This document shows positions 37,712 through 45,372 of a stretch of 49,868 bases of DNA, one piece after another (within the stretch, counting starts at the first letter, position 1; the number at the start of each line of letters is the position of its first letter). Source of the stretch: an uncultured Nitrosomonadales bacterium (GTDB lineage: Bacteria; Pseudomonadota; Gammaproteobacteria; Burkholderiales; Methylophilaceae); assembly GCA_913058475.1 (NCBI GenBank), contig CAJXQA010000005.1, forward strand, positions 1 through 49,868, read 5' to 3'. A program made the translations under genes and the position numbers. Below the pieces are notes generated by a model. The model was not told the DNA's origin. It saw only the letters and a program-made list of their open reading frames with translations, and searched no databases.

Positions 37712-38617
37712 TTGCTTAAGCTACTGTTGACAAGTGTTTGCCAAATTTTTGGTATTTTTTTCATAACTTTTTTAATACTTCACCTTATTCCAGGCGATCC
37801 TGTATTAGTCATGATGGGGGAGTCAGCCTCGTTGGCTGACCAAGAAAAATTAAGAAGTGAGCTAGGGCTTGATAAGTCAATTGTTGAGCAAATGTCCAAT
37901 GCAATTAGCCAGTTAGCTCAGGGTAATTTTGGCACATCTATTCTAACTAATATGCCAATTAAGCCACAATTATTCGATGCCATCAACAATACCTATGCGC
38001 TTGCTTCTTTGGCATTAAGCATTGCAATTATTTTTGGTTTTATAGGAGGGATTTTGGCAGCAAAATATCAAGGAAGTTATATTGATAGGTGCATTATAAA
38101 TGCCAGTTTATTTTTTATCTCTATCCCTCATTTTTTTCTTGGGCCATTATTAATTTTAATGATGTCGATTTATTTGGGCTGGCTACCTGTGAGTGGCATG
38201 GAGGGAAAATATGCAATTATTTTACCTGCTCTTACACTTGCGCTTGGGATGCTTGCGATAATTATTAAAATGACAAGAAATTCTATGCTTGAGATTATTA
38301 ATTCAGACGTAGTTAGAACCGCAAGAGCAAAAGGTTTAGGGGAGTTAGCAATCACTCTGCACCATATGTTTAGGTTGGTCTTAATTCCTCTAATTACCAT
38401 CATCGGTATGCAGTTCGGTTCACTATTATCAGGCGCTGTCATTACAGAAACACTTTTTAGCTGGGATGGGCTAGGTAAGTTACTAGTTACATCTATTCAA
38501 ACAAGAGATTATCCAGTGACTCAAGCCTGTATTTTAATTATTGCAACTTCATACGTCTTTATTAATTTTTTAACGGAAGTTGCTTATCGATTTTTAGATC
38601 CAAGAATGAGGCATTAA
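37712..38617 (+). CDS. ABC transporter permease, DppB/OppB type
   Basis: First permease of a peptide-type ABC importer. 301 residues, about six membrane helices, beginning with the typical LIPGDPVLVMMGE (~28-40) and LGLDKS, and the EAA-like cytoplasmic loop RTARAKGLGELAI. Start is TTG at 37712-37714, two bases after the YkuD gene. DppC-type permease follows after four bases. No ATPase gene is in the cluster. Confidence 0.92.
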   Translation: MLKLLLTSVCQIFGIFFITFLILHLIPGDPVLVMMGESASLADQEKLRSELGLDKSIVEQMSNAISQLAQGNFGTSILTNMPIKPQLFDAINNTYALASLALSIAIIFGFIGGILAAKYQGSYIDRCIINASLFFISIPHFFLGPLLILMMSIYLGWLPVSGMEGKYAIILPALTLALGMLAIIIKMTRNSMLEIINSDVVRTARAKGLGELAITLHHMFRLVLIPLITIIGMQFGSLLSGAVITETLFSWDGLGKLLVTSIQTRDYPVTQACILIIATSYVFINFLTEVAYRFLDPRMRH

Positions 38618-38621
38618 GCAT

Positions 38622-39410
38622 ATGAAACAGATTGCCTTAGCGATAATTTTATTTTGGACTTGTTCACTAATTTATAAGATTCTGATTGGCTTCGATTCAA
38701 GTGTTATGGAGGTCGATGAAATTCTTGTTGTACCAAATTTAACTTATTGGTTTGGTAAGGATGATTTTGGTCGAGATATTTACCTTAGGTTAATTGATGG
38801 ATTTATTAATTCATTTCAAATTATTCTTTTTGTTACTTTAATTACAAGTTTTTCAGGGATATTGATAGGTGTTTTATCAGGATACTTAGGTGGCAGATTA
38901 GATCAGGTAATCAAATTTGTAACGACCCTTTTTATGTCTTTTCCAGGAATTCTTCTTGCGATTGCATTTGCAGCCATACTTTCTCCAGGAAAATTAAATT
39001 TAATCATTGCTCTCTCCATAGGGGGTTGGGTGGGGTATGCAAGGTTAGCAAGGGCGCAAACTTTACTCGTTAAAGAGCAAGATTTTGTAAAAGCATCACA
39101 AACAATGGGTAGCTCAAAATCAAGAACAGTTTTTCGCCACATCCTACCCGCATTATCGACACCAATGATTGTGGAGACTACCTATGCTGTCGCAGGTTTA
39201 ATTATTGCTGAAGCTAGCCTTTCATTTTTAGGTCTTGGCCTTCAGGCACCAGAAGCTTCTTTGGGAGGAATGATGAGAGATAGCGTTCGCTATCTTCTGG
39301 CTTCTCCACATTATGCAATAATTGTTGGGGCAAGCATAATGTCTATGGTCTTTGCTATAAATTTTTTTGGAGACTTTCTTCATAAATTTTGGGGAATTAA
39401 GGATGATTGA
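38622..39410 (+). CDS. ABC transporter permease, DppC/OppC type
   Basis: Second permease of the same importer. 262 residues with about six helices; KDDFGRDIYLRLIDG (~47-61) is the family's extracellular motif, KASQTMGSSKSRTVFRHILP the cytoplasmic coupling helix, and EASLSFLGLGLQAPEASLG the conserved late motif. ATG start. It ends 31 bases before nagZ. The ATP-binding partners (DppD/DppF type) must be encoded elsewhere or shared with another system. Confidence 0.92.
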   Translation: MKQIALAIILFWTCSLIYKILIGFDSSVMEVDEILVVPNLTYWFGKDDFGRDIYLRLIDGFINSFQIILFVTLITSFSGILIGVLSGYLGGRLDQVIKFVTTLFMSFPGILLAIAFAAILSPGKLNLIIALSIGGWVGYARLARAQTLLVKEQDFVKASQTMGSSKSRTVFRHILPALSTPMIVETTYAVAGLIIAEASLSFLGLGLQAPEASLGGMMRDSVRYLLASPHYAIIVGASIMSMVFAINFFGDFLHKFWGIKDD

Positions 39411-39441
39411 TGAATTTAAGTTTTAACTGGATAAAAATAAT

Positions 39442-40482
39442 ATGACATGTTTAATGATTGATATTGGATCGACTGAGCTTTCATATAAAGATGAGGAAAG
39501 GCTGCAGAATAAATTGGTCGGAGGAGTTATTCTGTTCACAAGGAACTATCAAAGTAAAAAACAAATTAAAACATTGACAGCCGCAATTAGGAAAATAAAG
39601 AAAAATATCCTGATTGCAGTAGATCATGAAGGAGGGAGGGTTCAAAGATTTAGGGCGGAATTTACTCATATTCCAGATATGGCACTACTGGGACAGGTTT
39701 ATGATGAAAACCAGAGCGAAGGAAGAAGGTTAGCTAAATTATGCGGTCAGCTCATTGCATATGAATTAGGAATATGTGATATTGATTTTAGCTTCACCCC
39801 AGTGCTTGATATTAATTTTGGTACTAGTTCTGTAATTGGCGATCGATCTTTTCATCATCAAACTGAACCAATCGTAGAGTTAGCATCCTCACTTATGGAA
39901 GGTCTAAATTTAGAAGGCATGCAAAGTGTAGGCAAGCATTTCCCTGGACATGGGTTTATTAAAGCTGATACGCATTTAGAAATTGCAAATGACAATAGAT
40001 TGCTTGAAGAAATTCAAAAAAAAGATATGAGTATTTTTAATGCGATGATAAAAAAAAATATTGCAGGTGTAATGCCCTCTCATGTTATTTACACAAATTG
40101 TGACCAAAAGCCTGCTGGTTTTTCTCAATTCTGGTTAAAAAATCAACTAAGAGGCTTAATGAATTTTCAAGGAGCTATTTTTTCAGATGATATGGGAATG
40201 AAGGCGGCACAAATCTTTGAAAAAGATTTAGTCGTAAGGGTTAAAAAAGCCTTGGAAGCAGGCTGCGATATGGTTTTGCTCTGTAATCAAGGCAAAGATA
40301 TTGATCATGTGCTAGATAAACTAGAATGGAAACAAGATTCAGACTCAATAAAGAGATTGTTAAAAATGCACCGTGATTCTTCAAAAAATAAAGTGTCTAA
40401 CTCTTTTCCTGTAAATTATAGTCATGAAAGTGTTAAAAAAAACATTATAGAATTAAAAAATTTAGTTAAAAAACTTAGTTAA
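39442..40482 (+). CDS. nagZ: Beta-N-acetylhexosaminidase (peptidoglycan recycling)
   Basis: Cytoplasmic family-3 glycosidase that removes GlcNAc from anhydro-muropeptides. GDRSFHHQT, KHFPGHG (165-171), the Asp176-His178 dyad in ADTHLE, and the nucleophile loop FSDDMGM (247-253) are all present. 346 residues, normal. Its place behind the transporter and YkuD genes supports a shared recycling function. An 87-base gap with an inverted repeat follows before yccA. Confidence 0.95.
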   Translation: MTCLMIDIGSTELSYKDEERLQNKLVGGVILFTRNYQSKKQIKTLTAAIRKIKKNILIAVDHEGGRVQRFRAEFTHIPDMALLGQVYDENQSEGRRLAKLCGQLIAYELGICDIDFSFTPVLDINFGTSSVIGDRSFHHQTEPIVELASSLMEGLNLEGMQSVGKHFPGHGFIKADTHLEIANDNRLLEEIQKKDMSIFNAMIKKNIAGVMPSHVIYTNCDQKPAGFSQFWLKNQLRGLMNFQGAIFSDDMGMKAAQIFEKDLVVRVKKALEAGCDMVLLCNQGKDIDHVLDKLEWKQDSDSIKRLLKMHRDSSKNKVSNSFPVNYSHESVKKNIIELKNLVKKLS

Positions 40483-40497
40483 TTTGATGTAAATTAC

Positions 40498-40526
40498 TTG
40501 AACTTTAGCAACATTGCCCTTATCCT
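40498..40526 (+). promoter_or_regulatory. Possible promoter for the YccA-family gene
   Basis: TTGAAC (40498-40503) and TATCCT (40521-40526) are spaced by 17 bases; each matches four of six consensus bases. An inverted repeat CCTTAT-CCT-ATAAGG (40518-40532) overlaps the -10 and could be an operator. A good AAGGA (40553-40557) lies before the ATG. Weak prediction. Confidence 0.3.
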
Positions 40527-40569
40527 ATAAGGTGAATACTTTTTTTATAAACAAGGAAAAATAAATACA

Positions 40570-41256
40570 ATGGCAGATAATTTTAACGTTGCAAGTCAAT
40601 CAGTTTCTGAACTTTCAACAAATAAAGTTTTAAGAAATACTTACGCACTTTTAGGTTTTTCGCTAATCCCAACAGTTATTGGAGCTCTTATAGGGATGTC
40701 CATGAACTTTGGTTTTGCAGCACAAAGCCCTATTTTATTTTTTATAATTACATTAGGTGCAATGTTTGGAATGTTTTATTTAATTAGGGCTAACAGAAAC
40801 AGCAGTCTAGGTGTAGTGTTCTTGCTCGGCTTAACTTTTTTGATGGGAATTTTACTAGGCCCCATTTTGCAGGTTGCGTTTAGTTTAAGTAACGGTGGTC
40901 AGATTGTTGGATTAGCTGCGGGTGGAACTGCAACTATCTTTCTGGTTCTTTCTGGGATAGCTACAACAAGCAAAAGAGATTTCTCATTTATGGGAAAATT
41001 CCTAATGATAGGTCTGCTGTTGCTCATCCTGGCAATGGTTGTGAATATTTTTTTCCAAATTCCAGCAATGTCTTTGGCAATCTCAGCGATAGCGGTGTTA
41101 ATATTCTCCGGTTTTATTCTTTATGACGTGAATAGAATTGTTAGAGGTGGCGAAACAAACTATATTATGGCTACTTTGGCACTTTATCTAAATATTTATA
41201 ATCTCTTTGTTCATCTTTTACACATCTTGATGGCACTGATGGGTAATAGAGATTAA
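40570..41256 (+). CDS. yccA: Bax inhibitor-1/YccA family membrane protein
   Basis: Seven-helix inner-membrane protein of the BI-1/TMBIM family; E. coli YccA modulates the FtsH protease. 228 residues with a soluble N-terminus (~1-22), then helices through to LLHILMALMGNRD. Conserved SGFILYDVNRIV (near 178-189) and FLVLSGIATTSKRDFSFMG are seen. The stop codon lies inside the first copy of a 15-base tandem repeat and a strong terminator follows. Confidence 0.93.
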   Translation: MADNFNVASQSVSELSTNKVLRNTYALLGFSLIPTVIGALIGMSMNFGFAAQSPILFFIITLGAMFGMFYLIRANRNSSLGVVFLLGLTFLMGILLGPILQVAFSLSNGGQIVGLAAGGTATIFLVLSGIATTSKRDFSFMGKFLMIGLLLLILAMVVNIFFQIPAMSLAISAIAVLIFSGFILYDVNRIVRGGETNYIMATLALYLNIYNLFVHLLHILMALMGNRD

Positions 41257-41280
41257 GTTATAATTGATTAAGTTATAATT
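41251..41280. repeat. 15-bp perfect tandem duplication at the yccA 3' end
   Basis: GATTAAGTTATAATT occurs twice without a break (41251-41265 and 41266-41280). The yccA stop TAA (41254-41256) is in the first copy. The second copy runs into the terminator. It looks like a recent slippage duplication. Confidence 0.9.
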
Positions 41281-41284
41281 TTTT

Positions 41285-41317
41285 AAAAAACCGCACAAAT
41301 TTCATGTGCGGTTTTTT
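41285..41317. terminator. Bidirectional Rho-independent terminator between yccA and tadA
   Basis: AAAAAACCGCACA (41285-41297) pairs with TGTGCGGTTTTTT (41305-41317) around a 7-base loop, with T runs downstream on both strands. It serves the converging yccA (plus) and tadA (minus) genes. The tadA stop codon (41302-41304) and its last five codons lie inside it. Confidence 0.93.
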
Positions 41318-41793
41318 TTTGCTCTTTTTACTTGAAAAAACTTTTGTAATAAATCTTTAGACTCTTGACCAAGAATACCTTCATAAAAATTACAATGATG
41401 ATTTAAAGATTTATTTGTTGTTAGGTCAACTAAGCCACCACACACTCCTGTTTTGGAATCACTAGCAGCGTAATAAACATTCCGAATTCTAGAATGAAGA
41501 ATGGCGCCCAAACACATTAAACAAGGCTCAAGCGTTACATATAAATCACAATCAACTAAACGATAATTCTTTATCTTTTCCCCAGCTCCTTGTATTGCAA
41601 TAATTTCTGCATGCCCAGTTGGGTTAGACTTATTGATAGATTGATTAAAGCCTTTACCAATAATTTCCTCGTTTAAAACAACGACTGCACCCACAGGTAT
41701 TTCATCAAGCTTTAAAGCATTTTTTGCTTGGATGAAAGCTTCTTGCATAAAAAATTCATTTCTACCTTTATCCATATTTATGGTAATTTCCAT
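41302..41793 (-). CDS. tadA: tRNA-specific adenosine deaminase
   Basis: Deaminates adenosine 34 of tRNA-Arg(ACG) to inosine; essential in most bacteria. Zinc-deaminase motifs: His61 and Glu63 in GHAEI and Cys91/Cys94 in EPCLMC. 163 residues. The first six residues may not be translated, as a second Met (MDKGRNEFFM) is at position 7. The C-terminal KKNRT and stop are encoded within the shared terminator, so that tail is set by hairpin sequence. Confidence 0.95.
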   Translation of the reverse strand: MEITINMDKGRNEFFMQEAFIQAKNALKLDEIPVGAVVVLNEEIIGKGFNQSINKSNPTGHAEIIAIQGAGEKIKNYRLVDCDLYVTLEPCLMCLGAILHSRIRNVYYAASDSKTGVCGGLVDLTTNKSLNHHCNFYEGILGQESKDLLQKFFQVKRAKKNRT

Positions 41794-41806
41794 TGACCTT
41801 AAAAAA

Positions 41807-41836
41807 TTAATATACTCTTTTAAATTGAATTATAAT
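41807..41836 (+). promoter_or_regulatory. Possible promoter for the nitroreductase-thioredoxin pair
   Basis: TTAATA (41807-41812, 4 of 6) and a perfect TATAAT (41831-41836) are 18 bases apart, in the 83-base divergent gap between tadA and the nitroreductase. Prediction only. Confidence 0.4.
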
Positions 41837-41876
41837 TATCTAAGTTAATCAATTAAATAAAAATAAGATTAAAATA

Positions 41877-42473
41877 ATGAAAAAATTAGCTGAAACGGAA
41901 GTCCAAATTGCTCCCCTAATTGCAGAACGATGGAGTCCTAGGGTATTTGATCCTGAATTTATAATGGATGAAAATATTGTTAAATCAATTCTAGAGGCTG
42001 CAAGATGGGCACCTTCATGCTTTGGAGATCAGCCATGGAAGTTTGTTATTTTTCATAAAAAAGATGCATTGCAGTGGGTCAAAGCTTTGAATTGTTTATC
42101 CATAGGTAATCAAAATTGGGCAATGGATACTTCTCTTTTGATCGCTGTTTGCGCGAATAAAAACTTCAAACATAATAATAATGAAAACAAGTGGTCTCAT
42201 TATGATACAGGTGCAGCATCTGAAAATATTTGTCTTCAATCAACATATTTAGGTTTAGCAGCCCATCAGATGGGCGGATTTGATTCTGATAAAATTAGAA
42301 ATTTAGCAAATATTCCCGTAGAATTTGATGTAATGTCGTTTATAGCTATTGGGAAACCTCTTGCTAAAAACTTAATGACTAATGAGCAAGTTGAAGCAGA
42401 AGGGACTGCCAGAAAAAGGCTAAAATTAAACGAGATTTATTTTGAAAATAAATGGGATAACTTAAAGGGATAA
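41877..42473 (+). CDS. Nitroreductase family flavoprotein
   Basis: FMN-dependent NAD(P)H oxidoreductase fold, 198 residues. RWSPRVFDPEF near the N-terminus and ARWAPSCFGDQPWKFVIF (42-59) are the FMN-binding region; GAASENICLQSTYLGLAAHQMGG carries the second conserved helix and FIAIGKP the C-terminal motif. The substrate cannot be named. It is two bases ahead of a thioredoxin-like gene on the same transcript, which hints at a redox function. Confidence 0.9.
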   Translation: MKKLAETEVQIAPLIAERWSPRVFDPEFIMDENIVKSILEAARWAPSCFGDQPWKFVIFHKKDALQWVKALNCLSIGNQNWAMDTSLLIAVCANKNFKHNNNENKWSHYDTGAASENICLQSTYLGLAAHQMGGFDSDKIRNLANIPVEFDVMSFIAIGKPLAKNLMTNEQVEAEGTARKRLKLNEIYFENKWDNLKG

Positions 42474-42475
42474 TA

Positions 42476-42856
42476 ATGAGTAACTTTGTGACATTAACAA
42501 AAGATAATTTTAAAAAAACTATTGAGGAAAACGAGTTTGTTATCGTTGATTTTTGGGCGCCATGGTGTGACCCATGCGTAAAATTCACCCCTACGTTTGA
42601 AGCCGCAGCTAAAAAAAATAAAGATATTATTTTTGGTATGGTCGATATTGAAAAAGATAAAGAAATAGCAGAGTACTTTCAAATTAAAGTAATCCCTGGA
42701 TTATTAGTTATTCGACAACGTGCCGGTATATTTGCGCATGATGATGGTGAAGTTTCAGCAAAAGCTTTTGATGAGATTATTACTTGGGCTAGAGAATATG
42801 ATATGTCTACAGTTAAGGATTATTACAAGAGGGAGGACTCTGGACAGATTAGTTAA
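42476..42856 (+). CDS. Thioredoxin-like protein with WCDPC active site
   Basis: A 126-residue thioredoxin fold with the redox pair Cys31/Cys34 in FWAPWCDPC and cis-Pro74 in KVIPGLLV. The usual WCGPC is WCDPC, which should shift the redox potential; no signal peptide, so cytoplasmic. The C-terminal ~20 residues extend past the normal fold. It follows the nitroreductase by two bases. The stop overlaps nlpD on the other strand by eight bases. Confidence 0.9.
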   Translation: MSNFVTLTKDNFKKTIEENEFVIVDFWAPWCDPCVKFTPTFEAAAKKNKDIIFGMVDIEKDKEIAEYFQIKVIPGLLVIRQRAGIFAHDDGEVSAKAFDEIITWAREYDMSTVKDYYKREDSGQIS

Positions 42857-43706
42857 GTTTTGAATTCAGAAATATGACTGGGTCAATAGATTTTCCATTA
42901 CTCCTAATTTCAAAGTGTAATTTAACACTATCGGTACCTGTCATTCCCATAGTTCCAATAGACTCACCTGCAATAACACCTTGTCCTTCTTTAACTAAAA
43001 TTTCTTCTTGGTAGCCATAAACACTTAAAATATTCTTATCATGCTTGATTATTATCATTTTTCCATAACCTTCTAACTCATCTCCTGCATAGATAACTTT
43101 TCCTTTGGCAATTGATCTTATTTGTTGTCCAGGTACTCCCAAGAAATCAACACCCTTTTTTTCCGAAGCAGGGTTAAACGCATTAATAGGTTGCCCATCA
43201 GTTGGCCATTCCCATTTTTTATAATTTTGGTTAGATATAGCTTTCTTTGTATTTCTTAACATTTTTTTGGAATAGACTTCTTTGTATGCTTTTGGTCCTT
43301 TAATTCTTATGGGATCACCAAGAATTAATTCGGGTGACGCATCTTGTTCGGTAATAACCTCCTCATTGTAGATAGAAATTTCAACTACGTCACTTTCAGC
43401 CTCACCCACTTTTTCATTAACTTGAGTTTGTATAATATCGAATCTTAATTGATCCCCTTTTTTTACGAAATAAGGCTTTTTGATTCCGTTTGCATTAGCT
43501 AAAGTTTTATAGTCCACTCCACATTTAATACTTATACTAAAAATAGTTTCTCCTTCTTTAACGGTATAAATATCTGAGCACTTTGCTTCGACTGTTTTAG
43601 CATCCTTAGGTTTTCCTCTTTCAACGGGGGCAGGTTTTTGTGCTGCACATCCACAAAAAAGAACCAGGACCCACAATACTAAACTGTATTTTAAGAGATG
43701 ATTCAT
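42849..43706 (-). CDS. nlpD: NlpD-like lipoprotein with LysM and LytM (M23) domains
   Basis: Outer-membrane lipoprotein that activates cell-division amidases. Lipid signal with Cys20, a LysM domain (about 46-90, YTVKEGETIFSISIKCGVD), a linker, then a LytM domain (about 180-285) ending in KLHFEIRSNGKSIDPVIFL. The zinc-binding HxxxD motif of active M23 peptidases is replaced (KKGVDFLG), so it is probably a non-enzymatic activator, as known for NlpD. It follows surE by three bases, the standard order; the pcm gene often between them is absent. Confidence 0.92.
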   Translation of the reverse strand: MNHLLKYSLVLWVLVLFCGCAAQKPAPVERGKPKDAKTVEAKCSDIYTVKEGETIFSISIKCGVDYKTLANANGIKKPYFVKKGDQLRFDIIQTQVNEKVGEAESDVVEISIYNEEVITEQDASPELILGDPIRIKGPKAYKEVYSKKMLRNTKKAISNQNYKKWEWPTDGQPINAFNPASEKKGVDFLGVPGQQIRSIAKGKVIYAGDELEGYGKMIIIKHDKNILSVYGYQEEILVKEGQGVIAGESIGTMGMTGTDSVKLHFEIRSNGKSIDPVIFLNSKLN

Positions 43707-43709
43707 TAT

Positions 43710-44450
43710 CTATTTAATCCAATTTTTAGTTATTTCAATATTCTTAAAATCTGTAAGATCAGGATGGATTGGAGATATTGAAACAAAATTATTTTTTAAT
43801 GCATGAAAATCTGTTCCTGGCCCACCATCATTAGGCTGACCAACCTCTCCTATCCAGTATAAAGACTCATTACTACTATGCTTTTTTTTCGTTGCTTTTT
43901 CAGCCGCATGCCTTTTACCTAATCTCGTAATTTCAAGTCCTTTTAATTCATTATAAGGAATATCAGGTACATTTATATTTAAAAGACTGGCAGATTGATG
44001 ATCAGATTTAGCATATAACTTAATAAGGTCTGCCGTAACTTTGGCGGCAGTTATAAAATTTTTTGGATTCATACTTCCCATCGAGATTGCAAAAGATGGA
44101 ATATTAAGAAGATAACCTTCTATTGCGGCAGCAACGGTTCCAGAATAAATAGTGTCATCACCTAAATTCGGGCCATGATTGATACCAGAGATGACCATAT
44201 CCGGTAATGTTTGCATTAACCCAGTTAACGCGATGTGGACACAATCTGTTGGGGTTCCGCTAAGAAAGTAAAATGAATTTTCTTTTTTTGTCACCTTGAT
44301 GGGCTTATCAAGGGAGAGGGAGCTGCTAGCACCACTTCTATTTCTGCTTGGCGCAACAACTGTAATTTGAGCAATCTTTTCTAATTCTTTAATTAGAACC
44401 TGTATACCTTTGGCCTTGTAACCATCATCATTTGAAATCAAAATCCTCAT
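43710..44450 (-). CDS. surE: 5'/3'-nucleotidase SurE
   Basis: Metal-dependent nucleotidase/exopolyphosphatase linked to stationary-phase survival. MRILISNDDG (Asp8-Asp9) and SGINHGPNLGDDTIYSGTVAAA are the metal and substrate motifs; APSRNRSGASSSLSL is also conserved. 246 residues, normal. Its first base is shared with the stop of the upstream membrane-protein gene and nlpD follows after three bases. Confidence 0.95.
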   Translation of the reverse strand: MRILISNDDGYKAKGIQVLIKELEKIAQITVVAPSRNRSGASSSLSLDKPIKVTKKENSFYFLSGTPTDCVHIALTGLMQTLPDMVISGINHGPNLGDDTIYSGTVAAAIEGYLLNIPSFAISMGSMNPKNFITAAKVTADLIKLYAKSDHQSASLLNINVPDIPYNELKGLEITRLGKRHAAEKATKKKHSSNESLYWIGEVGQPNDGGPGTDFHALKNNFVSISPIHPDLTDFKNIEITKNWIK

Positions 44451-44800
44451 TAATTTTTTGTGATCCTACAAAAAAATATACTGCTGAAGAAGAATAAGGT
44501 ACCTAAAAAAGTTTGATATGAAGCCATATCTCTTGATATCCCCAATTCACTATAAAATCTTACTATTCCTTCCATAATAAAAAGCCATATAAGCATACTT
44601 GACCATTGGTAAGTATATCTTTTTTTCTTTAAAATACCCGGAAGTGGAATGAGTAAAATTAATGACTTAACTACCATCCAAGAACCATTACTATCTAAGG
44701 GATTGTAAAAAATTTCCCAAAATAAGTTTAAAAAAATCAGTCCAATTAGGCTGATAACAGAAAGAAAGTAAAGAAATGTTATTTTGTTATTTTTAGACAA
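44450..44800 (-). CDS. DUF2069-like small membrane protein
   Basis: A ~116-residue protein with four predicted membrane helices (FLYFLSVISLIGLIFLNLFW, SLILLIPLPGIL, the WSSMLIWLFIMEGIV stretch, and FLGTLFFFSSIFF). Such a gene directly after wrbA is typical of DUF2069. The open frame begins at ATG 44833, 55 bases inside wrbA, but the family N-terminus fits TTG at 44798-44800 better (SKNNKITFLYF). Function unknown. The stop shares a base with the surE start. Confidence 0.8.
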   Translation of the reverse strand: MSKNNKITFLYFLSVISLIGLIFLNLFWEIFYNPLDSNGSWMVVKSLILLIPLPGILKKKRYTYQWSSMLIWLFIMEGIVRFYSELGISRDMASYQTFLGTLFFFSSIFFCRITKN

Positions 44801-45372
44801 AGTTTGGCTAGTCGCTTTCCATGGGCAATACAAATTTTCTTTTCATCTTCACTCACACCTTTTTTTTCTTCATCCCCTCTAACGTGTGATGCTCCATAAG
44901 GCGTTCCCCCAGAAATTGTTTTTGATAATTCAGTGACTGAATAAGGAATTCCTACAAGAATCATCCCCATATGCTGAAGGGGTAATTGCATAGACAGTAA
45001 GGTTGCTTCATTTCCACCATGCATTGAGCCACTTGAAGTAAATACCCCTGCTGGCTTATCTTCTAAAGCCCCTTCAACCCATAAAGAGGTTGCCGTCTCA
45101 AGAAAATACTTAATAGGAGAGGCCATATTACCAAAACGAGTTGGACTCCCAAGCAAAAGGCCGTCACAGTTTTTTAGATCATCCAATGTTGCGAATAACG
45201 CACCTGAATCTGGAATCTTTTCTTCTGATTGTTCGGTATCTGGACTAACTTCAGGAACTGTTCTTAATTTTGCTTCAGCACCATCAATGGTATTTATTCC
45301 TCGCGCAATATAAGATGCCAATTCTTTAACAGCACCCGTCTTTGAATAATAAAGAACTAATACTTCAACCAT
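44779..45372 (-). CDS. wrbA: NAD(P)H:quinone oxidoreductase, WrbA family flavodoxin-like
   Basis: FMN-dependent two-electron quinone reductase protecting against oxidative stress. The 197 residues hold the phosphate loop YYSKTGAVKELA (8-19), GSPTRFGNMASPIKYFLE, the FTSSGSMHGGNEATLLSM stretch and GGTPYGASHVRG, all WrbA hallmarks. The ATG follows the purB stop with no spacer (TAAATG), so the genes are coupled. Confidence 0.95.
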   Translation of the reverse strand: MVEVLVLYYSKTGAVKELASYIARGINTIDGAEAKLRTVPEVSPDTEQSEEKIPDSGALFATLDDLKNCDGLLLGSPTRFGNMASPIKYFLETATSLWVEGALEDKPAGVFTSSGSMHGGNEATLLSMQLPLQHMGMILVGIPYSVTELSKTISGGTPYGASHVRGDEEKKGVSEDEKKICIAHGKRLAKLCLKITK

